Assembly: GCA_041689775.1 (NCBI GenBank)
Contig: JBDNFP010000490.1
Span: 1-14,662, forward strand
Length of the DNA: 14,662 bases
Reading direction: 5' to 3'
Origin: JBDNFP01 sp041689775
GTDB lineage: Bacteria > Bacteroidota > Bacteroidia > Cytophagales > Spirosomataceae
Of the stretch, positions 1-7,700 are shown in pieces. Below the pieces are notes generated by a model that was given only the letters and a program-made list of their open reading frames with translations, ran no database searches and had not been told where the DNA came from. Within the stretch, counting starts at the first letter, position 1. Every line of letters begins with the position of its first letter. The position numbers and the translations under genes were made by a program.

Positions 1-82
1 ACTTGGCTTTCAAGCCGAGGAAAACCCGATGCTGGCGCTCGTCCAGTTGACTGTAATATCTGATTTCGTCTTCGCTGATCAA
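1..82 (-). CDS. Partial transposase N-terminus, probable ISAzo13 family
   Basis: This minus-strand reading frame has no stop from about position 82 to the left edge, giving 27 residues. It contains the segment YYSQLDERQHR followed by FLGLKAK. The LDERQ-R-hydrophobic pattern close to the N-terminus resembles the start of ISAzo13-family (DDE) transposases, which continue into a GYGG-type region that would lie outside the window. The only start I can place is a TTG at 80-82, because an in-frame TAA sits at 89-91; a degraded true start is also possible. The rest of the element, including all catalytic residues, is not visible, so I cannot say whether it is intact. Family assignment is from recognition of a short stretch only. 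Confidence 0.45.
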   Translation of the reverse strand, partial: MISEDEIRYYSQLDERQHRVFLGLKAK

Positions 83-236
83 TGTAAGTTACTCGTGAGG
101 TGAAAAGCAATTTTACCAAGTTATTTTTTAATCGTTACTAAGTGAAACCGCCCCGTTTTATCGTCCCTATATTATACAGTGTTTTTGATCTGATCTACTT
201 TGAAATAATATTCTGATCGTTTACTCCCAACTTACT

Positions 237-1610
237 ATGCTAAAAAAAAGCCTTTCTGTTTTCACCCTTGCCGCCTTACTTGTCATGAATCAAGGATGTA
301 ACACTACCAAAGAAGCTACCAAAAGCTCCAAGCCCCTACGGATCATTGTGTTAGACCCCGGTCATTTCCATGCTGATTTGCTCCAAAAAACTTCCTACGA
401 ACAGGTAGACTCAACGGTACATGTGTATGCCCCCGAAGGAGCCGAGGTAAAAGCCTACCTCAGCAAAGTAGACCAGTATAATACCCGAAGTGAATCTCCT
501 ACCAACTGGAATGAAAAGATATACACTGGCCCTGACTACCTAAAAAAAATGCTGGCCGAGAAGCCCGGCAATGTGGTGGTACTCGCCGGAAATAACCAAA
601 AGAAAACCAACTACATCAAACAGTCCGTTGATGCAGGATTGAATGTATTGGCCGACAAGCCAATGGCAATCGATGCGGCTGGTTTTGAACTTTTGAAAGA
701 AGCCTTTGCTTCCGCTGAGAAAAGCAACGTGCTCCTGTACGACATCATGACGGAGCGGTACGAAATTACTAACGCGCTACAAAAAGAACTGGCGAAGCAA
801 TCCGCTATTTTTGGTGAACTTCAAAAAGGTACGCCCGAACAACCTGCTATCAGCAAAGAGAGTGTGCACCATTTTTCAAAGATTGTATCAGGAAGTCCGT
901 TGGTTCGTCCGGCTTGGTTTTTTGATACCAAACAACAGGGTGAAGGTATTGTCGATGTCAATACGCACCTCGTTGATCTAATTCAGTGGGCAGCTTTTCC
1001 GGAAGTAGTTTTGAGCTCGGCGGATGTTACACTCACCTCAGCAAGACGCTGGACCACTGACCTTACACCCTCGCAGTTTAAGTTGGTAACGAAGCAAGAT
1101 ACCTACCCTACCTACCTTTCGTCTTCGGTGAAAGATAGTATTTTGAGTGTCTATGCCAATGGAGAAATAAATTACACCTTGAAGGGTATCCACGCTCAGG
1201 TGAAAGTATTGTGGAATTTTCAGGCTCCTCAGGGCGCAGGAGATACGCACTACTCCGTCATGAGGGGTTCAAAAGCCAATCTGATTATCCGGCAAGGGCA
1301 AGAGCAAAATTACAAGCCAATGCTATATATCGAGGCCGTGGGTACTGATGCTGGTTACGCACAGGCCATGGAAGCAGACTTCAAAACTGTGGAAGCGATG
1401 TACCCAGGTATTGAATTGAAGAAAGATACCAATGGCTGGCAGGTGGTGATTCCGGCAAAATACGATAATGGCCACGAAGCCCACTTCGCGCAGGTAGCCC
1501 GCAAATATATGGATTACCTCAAAGCAGGTAAACTCCCCGACTGGGAAGTACCTAACATGATCACAAAATACTACACAACCACTCAGGCGTTACAAATGGC
1601 GAATCAATGA
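237..1610 (+). CDS. Lipoprotein Gfo/Idh/MocA-type oxidoreductase (Oxidoreduct_C-like)
   Basis: A predicted envelope lipoprotein of 457 residues. The signal peptide is K-rich and then hydrophobic, ending at Cys21 in the sequence VMNQGC, an imperfect lipobox. The mature part starts with a Rossmann-like strand, IIVLDPGHFHADL (about residues 36-48), in place of the usual GxGxxG loop. Family landmarks follow: ADKP at 139-142, equivalent to the EKP motif, and D240-VNT-H244, matching the catalytic DxxxH of Gfo/Idh/MocA enzymes. The overall pattern fits Bacteroidota proteins annotated 'putative oxidoreductase C-terminal domain'. The expected role is NAD(P)-linked oxidation or reduction of a sugar or polyol-like substrate in the periplasm; the substrate is unknown. 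It converges with the DUF547 gene and its stop codon lies inside the terminator stem. ATG 237 is chosen because it opens the signal peptide directly. Confidence 0.8.
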   Translation: MLKKSLSVFTLAALLVMNQGCNTTKEATKSSKPLRIIVLDPGHFHADLLQKTSYEQVDSTVHVYAPEGAEVKAYLSKVDQYNTRSESPTNWNEKIYTGPDYLKKMLAEKPGNVVVLAGNNQKKTNYIKQSVDAGLNVLADKPMAIDAAGFELLKEAFASAEKSNVLLYDIMTERYEITNALQKELAKQSAIFGELQKGTPEQPAISKESVHHFSKIVSGSPLVRPAWFFDTKQQGEGIVDVNTHLVDLIQWAAFPEVVLSSADVTLTSARRWTTDLTPSQFKLVTKQDTYPTYLSSSVKDSILSVYANGEINYTLKGIHAQVKVLWNFQAPQGAGDTHYSVMRGSKANLIIRQGQEQNYKPMLYIEAVGTDAGYAQAMEADFKTVEAMYPGIELKKDTNGWQVVIPAKYDNGHEAHFAQVARKYMDYLKAGKLPDWEVPNMITKYYTTTQALQMANQ

Positions 1611-1649
1611 GTGAATGATAGAGTGAGTTTATTCTATCATTCACTCATT
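1606..1649. terminator. Bidirectional terminator hairpin between convergent genes
   Basis: Perfect 17-bp inverted repeat: arms 1606-1622 (AATGAGTGAATGATAGA) and 1633-1649, with a 10-nt loop. It lies between two convergent genes and includes the stop codon of the upstream oxidoreductase gene (1608-1610). The flanks are AT-rich (AAAATTAATT on the right) but there is no long T-run, so termination may rely on stem strength or on Rho. The arm sequence is also part of a dispersed repeat that recurs near 14343. Confidence 0.65.
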
Positions 1650-1656
1650 CAAAATT
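1638..1656 (-). repeat. Dispersed AATTTTGAATSAGTGAATG repeat, copy 1
   Basis: On the minus strand this reads AATTTTGAATGAGTGAATG. It overlaps the right arm of the bidirectional terminator, so the hairpin looks like two inverted copies of the GAGTGAATGA unit. It is the partner of the copy at 14345-14363. Confidence 0.5.
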
Positions 1657-1661
1657 AATTA

Positions 1662-2420
1662 CTACTGTTCGTTCAATCCCCACTTATAGTCCATGTAGGA
1701 GATATTATCTGACTCCAATTTGGTAGAAGCGTACTTATTGATCCAATCCTTAATCGGCATTTTCTTTTTGAAATCGCCGCCGTACCAATCCATGATTTTT
1801 GTTATACTGGCTTTGTCCTTCGTAACCACATTTTTGGTGGCATCATTTAGGAAGTCACGTCCTTGATCATCCAGTTGTTGGTTTAGCTTTGCCGCGGTAA
1901 ACGCTTCATTACGTAAGGGCGGGCAAGACATGGCGGCACAAACTAATGCAAAGTGAATGCGGGGCTCATTGAATTGCTTCCGGATAATACCGTGCTCAAT
2001 ATTGTTCAAGTCCATTTTCTTACCCCCGATTTCAATAAACTTCACATCCCAGGGAGTATTCACGAACGGGATCTTAATGGTAGCTCCGATATCCTTAATA
2101 CTTTTTATTGGATAGTGTTCCAAAATAAGCTCAATGGTATAAGCATTGTAGGCATTGATCCAGTAAGCTAACTGCTCATTGCCGCTCCATTTTGAATTAG
2201 GTGCGTTATTACTCACTAGTTCCAGGTACTTTTTCAATTCAGAACGGTCGGCCTTAAAGCCTTTGTAATCAACCATACCTTTGTTATTGACGTGCTTTTT
2301 CAAAAGGTTGTCCCATATAGTATGTTCGATGGGGGCAGCCGCCGAAGTGGGTGCTGTGGTACCACAGGCGCTAATGACAAGCACAGTTAATACGGTGTAC
2401 ATTACTTTTCTAAGATTCAT
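1662..2420 (-). CDS. DUF547 domain lipoprotein
   Basis: A predicted lipoprotein of 252 residues: basic start, hydrophobic core, lipobox VISAC with the modified Cys at position 19, then an Ala/Thr/Ser-rich tether. The rest is a full DUF547 domain (PF04784). Family landmarks are the YWINAYNAYTIELIL segment, LNNIEHGIIR, and the HFALVC...SCPPLR segment with H156, C161 and C166. DUF547 proteins are common in Bacteroidota and other bacteria; their biochemical function is not established, although the invariant His/Cys positions look catalytic. The ATG at 2418-2420 begins the signal peptide. It is convergent with the oxidoreductase gene, and its 5' end faces the long gap before the sigma-factor gene. 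Assignment to the domain is firm; function is unknown. Confidence 0.85.
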   Translation of the reverse strand: MNLRKVMYTVLTVLVISACGTTAPTSAAAPIEHTIWDNLLKKHVNNKGMVDYKGFKADRSELKKYLELVSNNAPNSKWSGNEQLAYWINAYNAYTIELILEHYPIKSIKDIGATIKIPFVNTPWDVKFIEIGGKKMDLNNIEHGIIRKQFNEPRIHFALVCAAMSCPPLRNEAFTAAKLNQQLDDQGRDFLNDATKNVVTKDKASITKIMDWYGGDFKKKMPIKDWINKYASTKLESDNISYMDYKWGLNEQ

Positions 2421-2787
2421 AGTTTGTTAATTAAGGGAAGTACCTATCACATGCAAGGGACGATTAGTACTACATTGATTTTTGTGTTCATTTTTATATA
2501 CGTAAAAAGCATGCCAATAGTTTATGATCATTACTACACTCCTATTTCTCAGGCTGCAAACCCTAAACGCCATCCTCTTGTAGGTATAAATAGCTATACC
2601 CACCTCAAAGTTAGCCTAAAACAAGATTATTTCATTTTAGAATAGAAATAAAAGTATGTCCACTTCGTTTGCTATAACAAATCATTTTTCGATACTTTTA
2701 CACAAGGATTAGCTGTCTTCCTCCTTCGCTTTCTCTTAATTAAACAGCCAATCCAATTTATGACTAGATAGTTTATTAACCCTATTT
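2421..2787. other. Divergent intergenic region upstream of the sigma-factor gene
   Basis: An AT-rich 367-base gap between the divergent DUF547 and sigma-factor genes. It must hold the promoters of both. A candidate Bacteroidota promoter for the sigma factor is listed separately (2668-2700). A 73-codon open frame at 2424-2645 has no recognisable features and is treated as chance. I see no RNA gene, hairpin terminator or mobile-element sequence here, and no TAnnTTTG element facing the DUF547 gene. Confidence 0.5.
2668..2700 (+). promoter_or_regulatory. Candidate Bacteroidota-type promoter for the sigma-factor gene
   Basis: TTTG at 2668-2671 is followed after 21 nt by TACTTTTA at 2693-2700. This fits the Bacteroidota primary-sigma consensus TTTG / TAnnTTTG except for the last base. 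It would give a leader of roughly 80 nt before the ATG at 2788. This suggests that basal expression of the ECF sigma gene is driven by the housekeeping sigma factor. Prediction from consensus only. Confidence 0.4.
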
Positions 2788-3378
2788 ATGCGTTCATATA
2801 AAAAATATGACGATGAAGAATTATTCAATTTGATTAGTCAGGATAACCCTCTGGCATTTGAAGAGTTGTATACCCGATACTATACATTCTTGCTCAATAA
2901 TGCCTACAAGAGATTGCGGGATAAGAATCAATCAGAGGAGGTAGTACAAGAGTTATTCGTGAACTTATGGGTAAAACGCCATAAGATAGGGACTCCCCAG
3001 AATAGTAAGGCTTACCTCACTACCGCCATCCGAAATCAGGTAATAAGTAGTATACGCAAGAGTAAGACCATGAGTATTGCCGATAATGTAGACCTTCCTG
3101 ACCTGCAACTAGCCAGTGAAAACGGTACCGAAGATCTTGTAAAATACGAGGAGTTAAAGGCTGCCTATGAAAAAAGTATTTTAGCATTACCCGAAAAGTG
3201 CCGCCGGGTCTACCAACTTCACGAGAAAGGACTAAGTATCCACGAAATAGCCGATCAACTCTTAGTTTCGCCCAAAACCGTAGAAGCACATATGCTTAAA
3301 GCCCGAAACACATTACGAAAACGACTGGGAGGATTTATCGCCATTTGCCTGATTATCCTCATCCACACTTATCTGTAA
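2788..3378 (+). CDS. FecI-type ECF RNA polymerase sigma factor
   Basis: A 196-residue extracytoplasmic-function sigma factor of the Bacteroidota FecI-like group. Region 2 is at about residues 12-66 (NPLAFEELYTRYY, then SEEVVQELFVNLWVKR), and the region 4 helix-turn-helix at about 148-180 (LSIHEIADQLLVSPKTVEAH). The last 16 residues (181-196) form a hydrophobic tail, a feature I associate with this group. The neighbouring FecR-like protein and the STN domain on the SusC protein make a complete cell-surface signalling set. It should direct RNA polymerase to promoters of the downstream locus once released by FecR. The ATG at 2788 gives a normal family length and follows a candidate promoter. It starts a plus-strand series reaching 9700. 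Confidence 0.93.
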   Translation: MRSYKKYDDEELFNLISQDNPLAFEELYTRYYTFLLNNAYKRLRDKNQSEEVVQELFVNLWVKRHKIGTPQNSKAYLTTAIRNQVISSIRKSKTMSIADNVDLPDLQLASENGTEDLVKYEELKAAYEKSILALPEKCRRVYQLHEKGLSIHEIADQLLVSPKTVEAHMLKARNTLRKRLGGFIAICLIILIHTYL

Positions 3379-3432
3379 ATGAAAAAAATTAAAAATATTT
3401 CCATAGCGGCTAAGGTCTAGGCGACTGTTATG

Positions 3433-3444
3433 CGTCTTACTTAC
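3433..3444 (+). promoter_or_regulatory. Candidate ECF-sigma promoter element upstream of fecR-like gene
   Basis: The sequence CGTCTTACTTAC lies 40 nt before the FecR start, in the 106-nt gap after the sigma-factor gene. A CGTC core is typical of the -10 region of ECF promoters, and the TCTTAYTTAC part recurs at 4638-4647 upstream of susC. I have no confident -35 element. This would allow autoregulation of the FecR gene by the neighbouring sigma factor. Inference from motif recurrence only. Confidence 0.33.
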
Positions 3445-3484
3445 AGATCAAACATTGATTTATCAGGCCGTCTGACTGACACAC

Positions 3485-4489
3485 ATGAAAGACCATAGAA
3501 TTTCCGGCGAATTGCTGGATAAATATTTGGATAATGCCTGCACCAAACAAGAAATTCAATTGGTAGAGATATGGTATAACTCATTTGAGAACGAACCAAA
3601 CCTACAAACTGTTTTTCCAGAAGTAGTGAGTTTCAGTTATCGTGGCCAATTGTTTGACCGAATAAAACAAAGAATCAAAGAGCAAGAATTTTATCCCGAA
3701 AATACGGAAATTGGCCGTCTGAAAACTTTTTCACCAGCAATCTGGTACGTAGCAGCAAGTATTTTGCTGATTTCGGTAGTAGCTTTTTGGGTATTTAAGC
3801 AATCACAATCCGAAAAGGTATCCACGAACGTAGCAACGCTTCCACCAAGATTGCTTTCAAATACCGGAGCTACGATTATGGAAGTAGTGCTACCCGATAG
3901 TAGCGAAGTATGGCTTCAACCCTCCTCTACTTTGTCCTACGGCAGTTCCTACGGAGAAGTAAACCGGGAGGTTACCTTGGAGGGGGAAGCATTTTTTGTG
4001 GTATCAAAAAACGCCCAAAAAACTTTCATTATTCACTGCGGAAAAATGACAACTGAGGTACTTGGGACGAGCTTTAACGTACGGGCTTACAAAAATCAGG
4101 ATCGCTTTAAGGTATCGGTGGTTATCGGAAAAGTAGCCGTCAGCAGCCCAAAGCAAAAAATAATATTAACCGCTCAGCAACAGGTAACGTATGATCCTGT
4201 TTCGGGGCAACTGACCGAACATCGCAAGGCTGCTTCAAACATACATAAAGAGTGGGGAAAAGCTTCAATCAATTTCGAGTGGGCATCGGTTTCGGAGGTG
4301 GCGAAATCACTAGAAAAAACGTTCGGGGTTGAAATTAAATTCGAAGACCCCAAACTTAAAAACTGCTATTTAAGAGCCGACTTTACCAATATGCGTTTAC
4401 CTATGATTTTGGACTTGCTTTGTAGATCAGTTGATGCAAAGTACACCTTGAAAGATGATGTAATCGTAGTATCAGGTCCCGGATGCTAG
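3485..4489 (+). CDS. FecR-family anti-sigma factor with DUF4974 domain
   Basis: A 334-residue inner-membrane regulator. The N-terminal cytoplasmic segment (about 1-82) would bind the sigma factor. A single transmembrane helix runs at about 85-105 (WYVAASILLISVVAFWVF). The periplasmic FecR domain runs at about 128-225 (LPDSSEVWLQPSSTLSYG, then TEVLGTSFNVRAY), and the C-terminal DUF4974 domain at about 262-331 (INFEWASVSEVAKSLEKTF). This order is standard for Bacteroidota FecR proteins. The C-terminal domain is expected to contact the STN domain of the SusC protein, passing on ligand occupancy. The gene lies 106 nt after the sigma gene and is separated from susC by 273 nt holding a hairpin terminator, so the pair may be a transcription unit separate from susCD. 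Confidence 0.93.
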   Translation: MKDHRISGELLDKYLDNACTKQEIQLVEIWYNSFENEPNLQTVFPEVVSFSYRGQLFDRIKQRIKEQEFYPENTEIGRLKTFSPAIWYVAASILLISVVAFWVFKQSQSEKVSTNVATLPPRLLSNTGATIMEVVLPDSSEVWLQPSSTLSYGSSYGEVNREVTLEGEAFFVVSKNAQKTFIIHCGKMTTEVLGTSFNVRAYKNQDRFKVSVVIGKVAVSSPKQKIILTAQQQVTYDPVSGQLTEHRKAASNIHKEWGKASINFEWASVSEVAKSLEKTFGVEIKFEDPKLKNCYLRADFTNMRLPMILDLLCRSVDAKYTLKDDVIVVSGPGC

Positions 4490-4608
4490 AACATCTGGAA
4501 TTAGCTTAAAAAGTTCCAAATTTTTAAACTTGGAACCTGTCCCTAACCTTTGACTCATAATGTGTTCACACCATTCACTGAATTATTCCTAAACCTACTA
4601 TAACAAAG

Positions 4609-4637
4609 TTAGGAGTCTTCACAGTGAAGGCTCCTAA
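4609..4637 (+). terminator. Hairpin terminator or attenuator before susC
   Basis: Near-perfect inverted repeat: arms 4609-4621 and 4625-4637, with TTAGGAGTCTTCA pairing to TGAAGGCTCCTAA (one G-U pair) around a 3-base loop, followed by TCTTATTTA. It would end the sigma/anti-sigma transcript and insulate susC. Because it lies in the leader it could also attenuate read-through into susC. Confidence 0.6.
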
Positions 4638-4647
4638 TCTTATTTAC
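4638..4647 (+). promoter_or_regulatory. TCTTAYTTAC motif upstream of susC
   Basis: TCTTATTTAC directly follows the hairpin and differs from the fecR-upstream copy (3435-3444) at one base. It lies 115 nt before the assigned susC start and 70 nt before the upstream ATG at 4718. It could be the -10 part of a promoter read by the neighbouring ECF sigma factor, or simply the T-rich tail of the terminator. Weak evidence. Confidence 0.25.
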
Positions 4648-4762
4648 TCATTTCAACTTCACTCTAACTTGCCGGTAAAGAGTAAAGTCTACAATTAACA
4701 TTAAAGCAACTAAAAGTATGAAAAAGTAAAGAGAAAAACCAATAATTGATCATTTAGCGATC

Positions 4763-7700
4763 ATGCGTACAGCTATTGTGCAGGCGATGGGGGTGTTGGG
4801 GTGTATACTTTTAGTATTCACTAATTTTGTGTTTGGACAGTCTGTACTAACACAAAAAGTTAATTTAGAGTTAAAAAAGGCAAATCTCCGTGCTGCCCTC
4901 CAAAGATTGGAAAAAAGTACTGACGTCAAGTTCATTTACAGCAGCCGAGTAGTCAAGTCAGGCGTAAAAGTAAGTTTACAGGCACAAAACCAGTCACTTG
5001 CCAAAGTATTAGATAACCTACTAGCTCCCGTTGGTATCGGTTATAGAGTTGTTGATACTCAAATCCTTCTCTTCAAGCTACCGAAGCCAATCACTTCCAT
5101 CAAGTCTACTTCCGAGCCTATTAAACTTCCTTCCATCAGGGATAAGCCGCAAGAAATAATTATTCGGGGAAAGGTCGTTGATACCGAGGCCACCACCCCG
5201 CTCCCTGGTGTCAACGTAGTCATCAAAGGAACCAGCCAAGGCACAACGACCGATATTAACGGTTTTTTCTCGCTCAACGTTCCTATTACCAATACCCAGC
5301 TTGTTTTTAGCTTTGTAGGGTACGAGAAAGTAGAATATCCTATCAAGAACTCAGATGAATTACTTATCCAGATGCGGCAGGATATCAGGCACTTGGAAGA
5401 GATGGTGGTTATCGGATATGGCGCAGTAAACAAAAGTGACCTTACCGGCTCAGTAAGTGTAATAAAGAATGATAAGCTACTCGACCGTCAGGCTACCAAC
5501 GTTGGTCAGGCTTTACAGGGTCGTTTTCCAGGGGTAGACGTTTCGCTGAATTCCTCGACCCCCGGCTATCAGCCCCGGATTCGGATTCGGGGAATCGGCT
5601 CCATCAATTCGGGTATTGATCCCTTGTACGTGGTTGACGGAATCATTGGGGTTTCAAACGTTAATTTGCTTAATCCAAATGACATTGAATCGATCGAAGT
5701 ACTGAAAGATGCCTCAGCTACGGCTATTTACGGAGCAAGGGGCGCCAATGGCGTCATTCTGATAGCGACCCGACGCGGCAAAGCGGGAAAAACGCAGGTA
5801 ACCTACGATACCTGGGGTTCTTACCACACTCCCGCCCGGCATCTTGGTACTTTATCCCCCGACGAATTCATGTTGGTTTACAATACTGCTTTTGACAATG
5901 CCCAGAAATATGATCCGGAAGGGTTTGCCGACGGCAAGTATATACGTAATACCCCAACTGATTTCCCGAACCTGTTTGACTCTCAGGGCGAGCCCCTTTA
6001 CTCAACCAATTGGGAGCAGGAAATATACCGGCCTACCACTTCACAGAACCACGAGTTCGGAGTACGCGGCGGTACCGACAAAAGCGCACAAAGTATTTCC
6101 GTGGGCTACACAGATCAGGGTGGTATCATGCGTGGATCAGGTTTTCAACGCTATTCAGTAAAGTTTACGCTTGATAATTCCATCAACAAATGGTGGAAAA
6201 TCGGAGGAAGTATATTCCTAAATAAATCAACACAACAAGAAGTAGATGATGCTTCCGGTGGGTTAAACGTACCGCGGATGGTTATGGAAGCACTTCCCAT
6301 TTTACCGATTAAATATCCGGATGGTAGCTGGGGTCGCAACAAAGACTGGCCCGGAATGGAAGGTGGCGAAAATCCGATCCGACTCATTGAAGAGCGAGAC
6401 CGTGTTAATAACCGTCTTCAGATACTGGGGCAGGTATACTCTTCTATTCAATTAGGGAAAGGTCTGAACCTACAAACAAATGTTGGCTACGAATTACAAA
6501 ACAGCAAAAACAACTTCTACTCCGGCCGTAATCTGAACGCACTTTCGGCCGATCAGAAAGGAGTGGCATCAATAGCCTCTAGTAATGAGAATTACTGGCA
6601 GTTTGAGAACTACCTCAATTATAATAAGACATTTAACACTAACCATACTTTCACGGCTCTGGCTGGGTTATCCTGGCAGGAGCGCTCCTGGGAAATGTTC
6701 TCAGCCTCCTCTGAAAACTTCATCGATGATTTCTGGGGATGGCATAACCTAGGGGTAGGTACGATCCTTAGAAAGCCTTCTTCTGAAGATGGAAAATGGG
6801 CGCTAAATTCTTATTTCACGCGACTCAACTACAACTTTAAAGGTAAATACCTTTTTACTTTCACCAGCCGATACGATGGGTCATCCAAGTTTGGCATAAA
6901 TAACAGATACGGTTTCTTCCCTTCCGCCGCCATTGCCTGGAATGTAAGTGAAGAAGAATTTCTCAAAAATAGCAAACTGGTTTCTAACCTGAAACTACGG
7001 GTCAGCTACGGAAAAACCGGAAACCAAGAAATTGGTCAGTATGCCTCACAACAGTTTTTGAATACCGGCGATGTACTACTAGACGGCAAGCGGCAAACAG
7101 GTATCTGGCGAGGGTCATTCGGTAACCCCGACCTTCGTTGGGAATACACCAATCAGTTCGACATTGGGGCGGACATTGGCCTGTTGAACAATCGGATCAA
7201 TATAACAGTGGATTACTACCATAAAGTAACCAAGGATCTGCTCCTGAACGCACCGATTCCCTGGTCTACCGGGCTAAGTTCAGTAACCCAAAATATTGGT
7301 TCGGTAGAAAATAAAGGTTTGGAGGTTGCCTTCGCGATTCGCACTATTACGAACCAATTTTTTAGCTGGACGACCAACCTTGCGTTTTCGACTAATAGAA
7401 ATAAAATATTAAAACTAGGGGTAAATAATGATGATATTTTTCCGGGTCCGCGGTTTCTGGGTGAGACTAACATATTGCGGGTAGGCTATCCCATCGGCAC
7501 TTTCTGGGGCTACAAACGACTCGGTACCTGGAACACCAATGAAGCTGATATGGCCGCGCAGTACAACCGCAAACCCGGCGATTTACGGTGGGCCGATCTT
7601 AATAATGACGGTAAAATAGACACAAGTGATGAAACCATTATTGGGCGTGCGTACCCTAAATGGACCATGAATATCAGCAACGGATTTCAACTAGGTAAAT

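Larger units (their letters stand above)
4490..4762 (+). other. Leader region between the fecR-like gene and susC
   Basis: This region holds three things. First, a weak hairpin with arms 4513-4519 and 4530-4536 (GTTCCAA/TTGGAAC), 23 bases after the FecR stop. Second, the strong hairpin at 4609-4637, listed separately. Third, an A/purine-rich leader with GTAAAGAG twice (4675-4682 and 4726-4733). Within the leader a tiny frame ATG-AAA-AAG-TAA (4718-4729) is in phase with the susC start at 4763. From 4638 to the susC ATG there is no TTTG, hence no canonical TAnnTTTG promoter, which fits control by an alternative sigma factor. Confidence 0.55.

Noticed and set aside
2424..2645. 73-codon plus-strand open frame in the gap before the sigma-factor gene
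   Set aside because: It has a short hydrophobic start but no recognisable signal cleavage site, domain or ribosome binding context, and it sits in AT-rich promoter sequence.
4747..4763. Small inverted repeat TGATC/GATCA overlapping the susC start codon
   Set aside because: Only five base pairs with a seven-base loop; too weak to claim control of translation.
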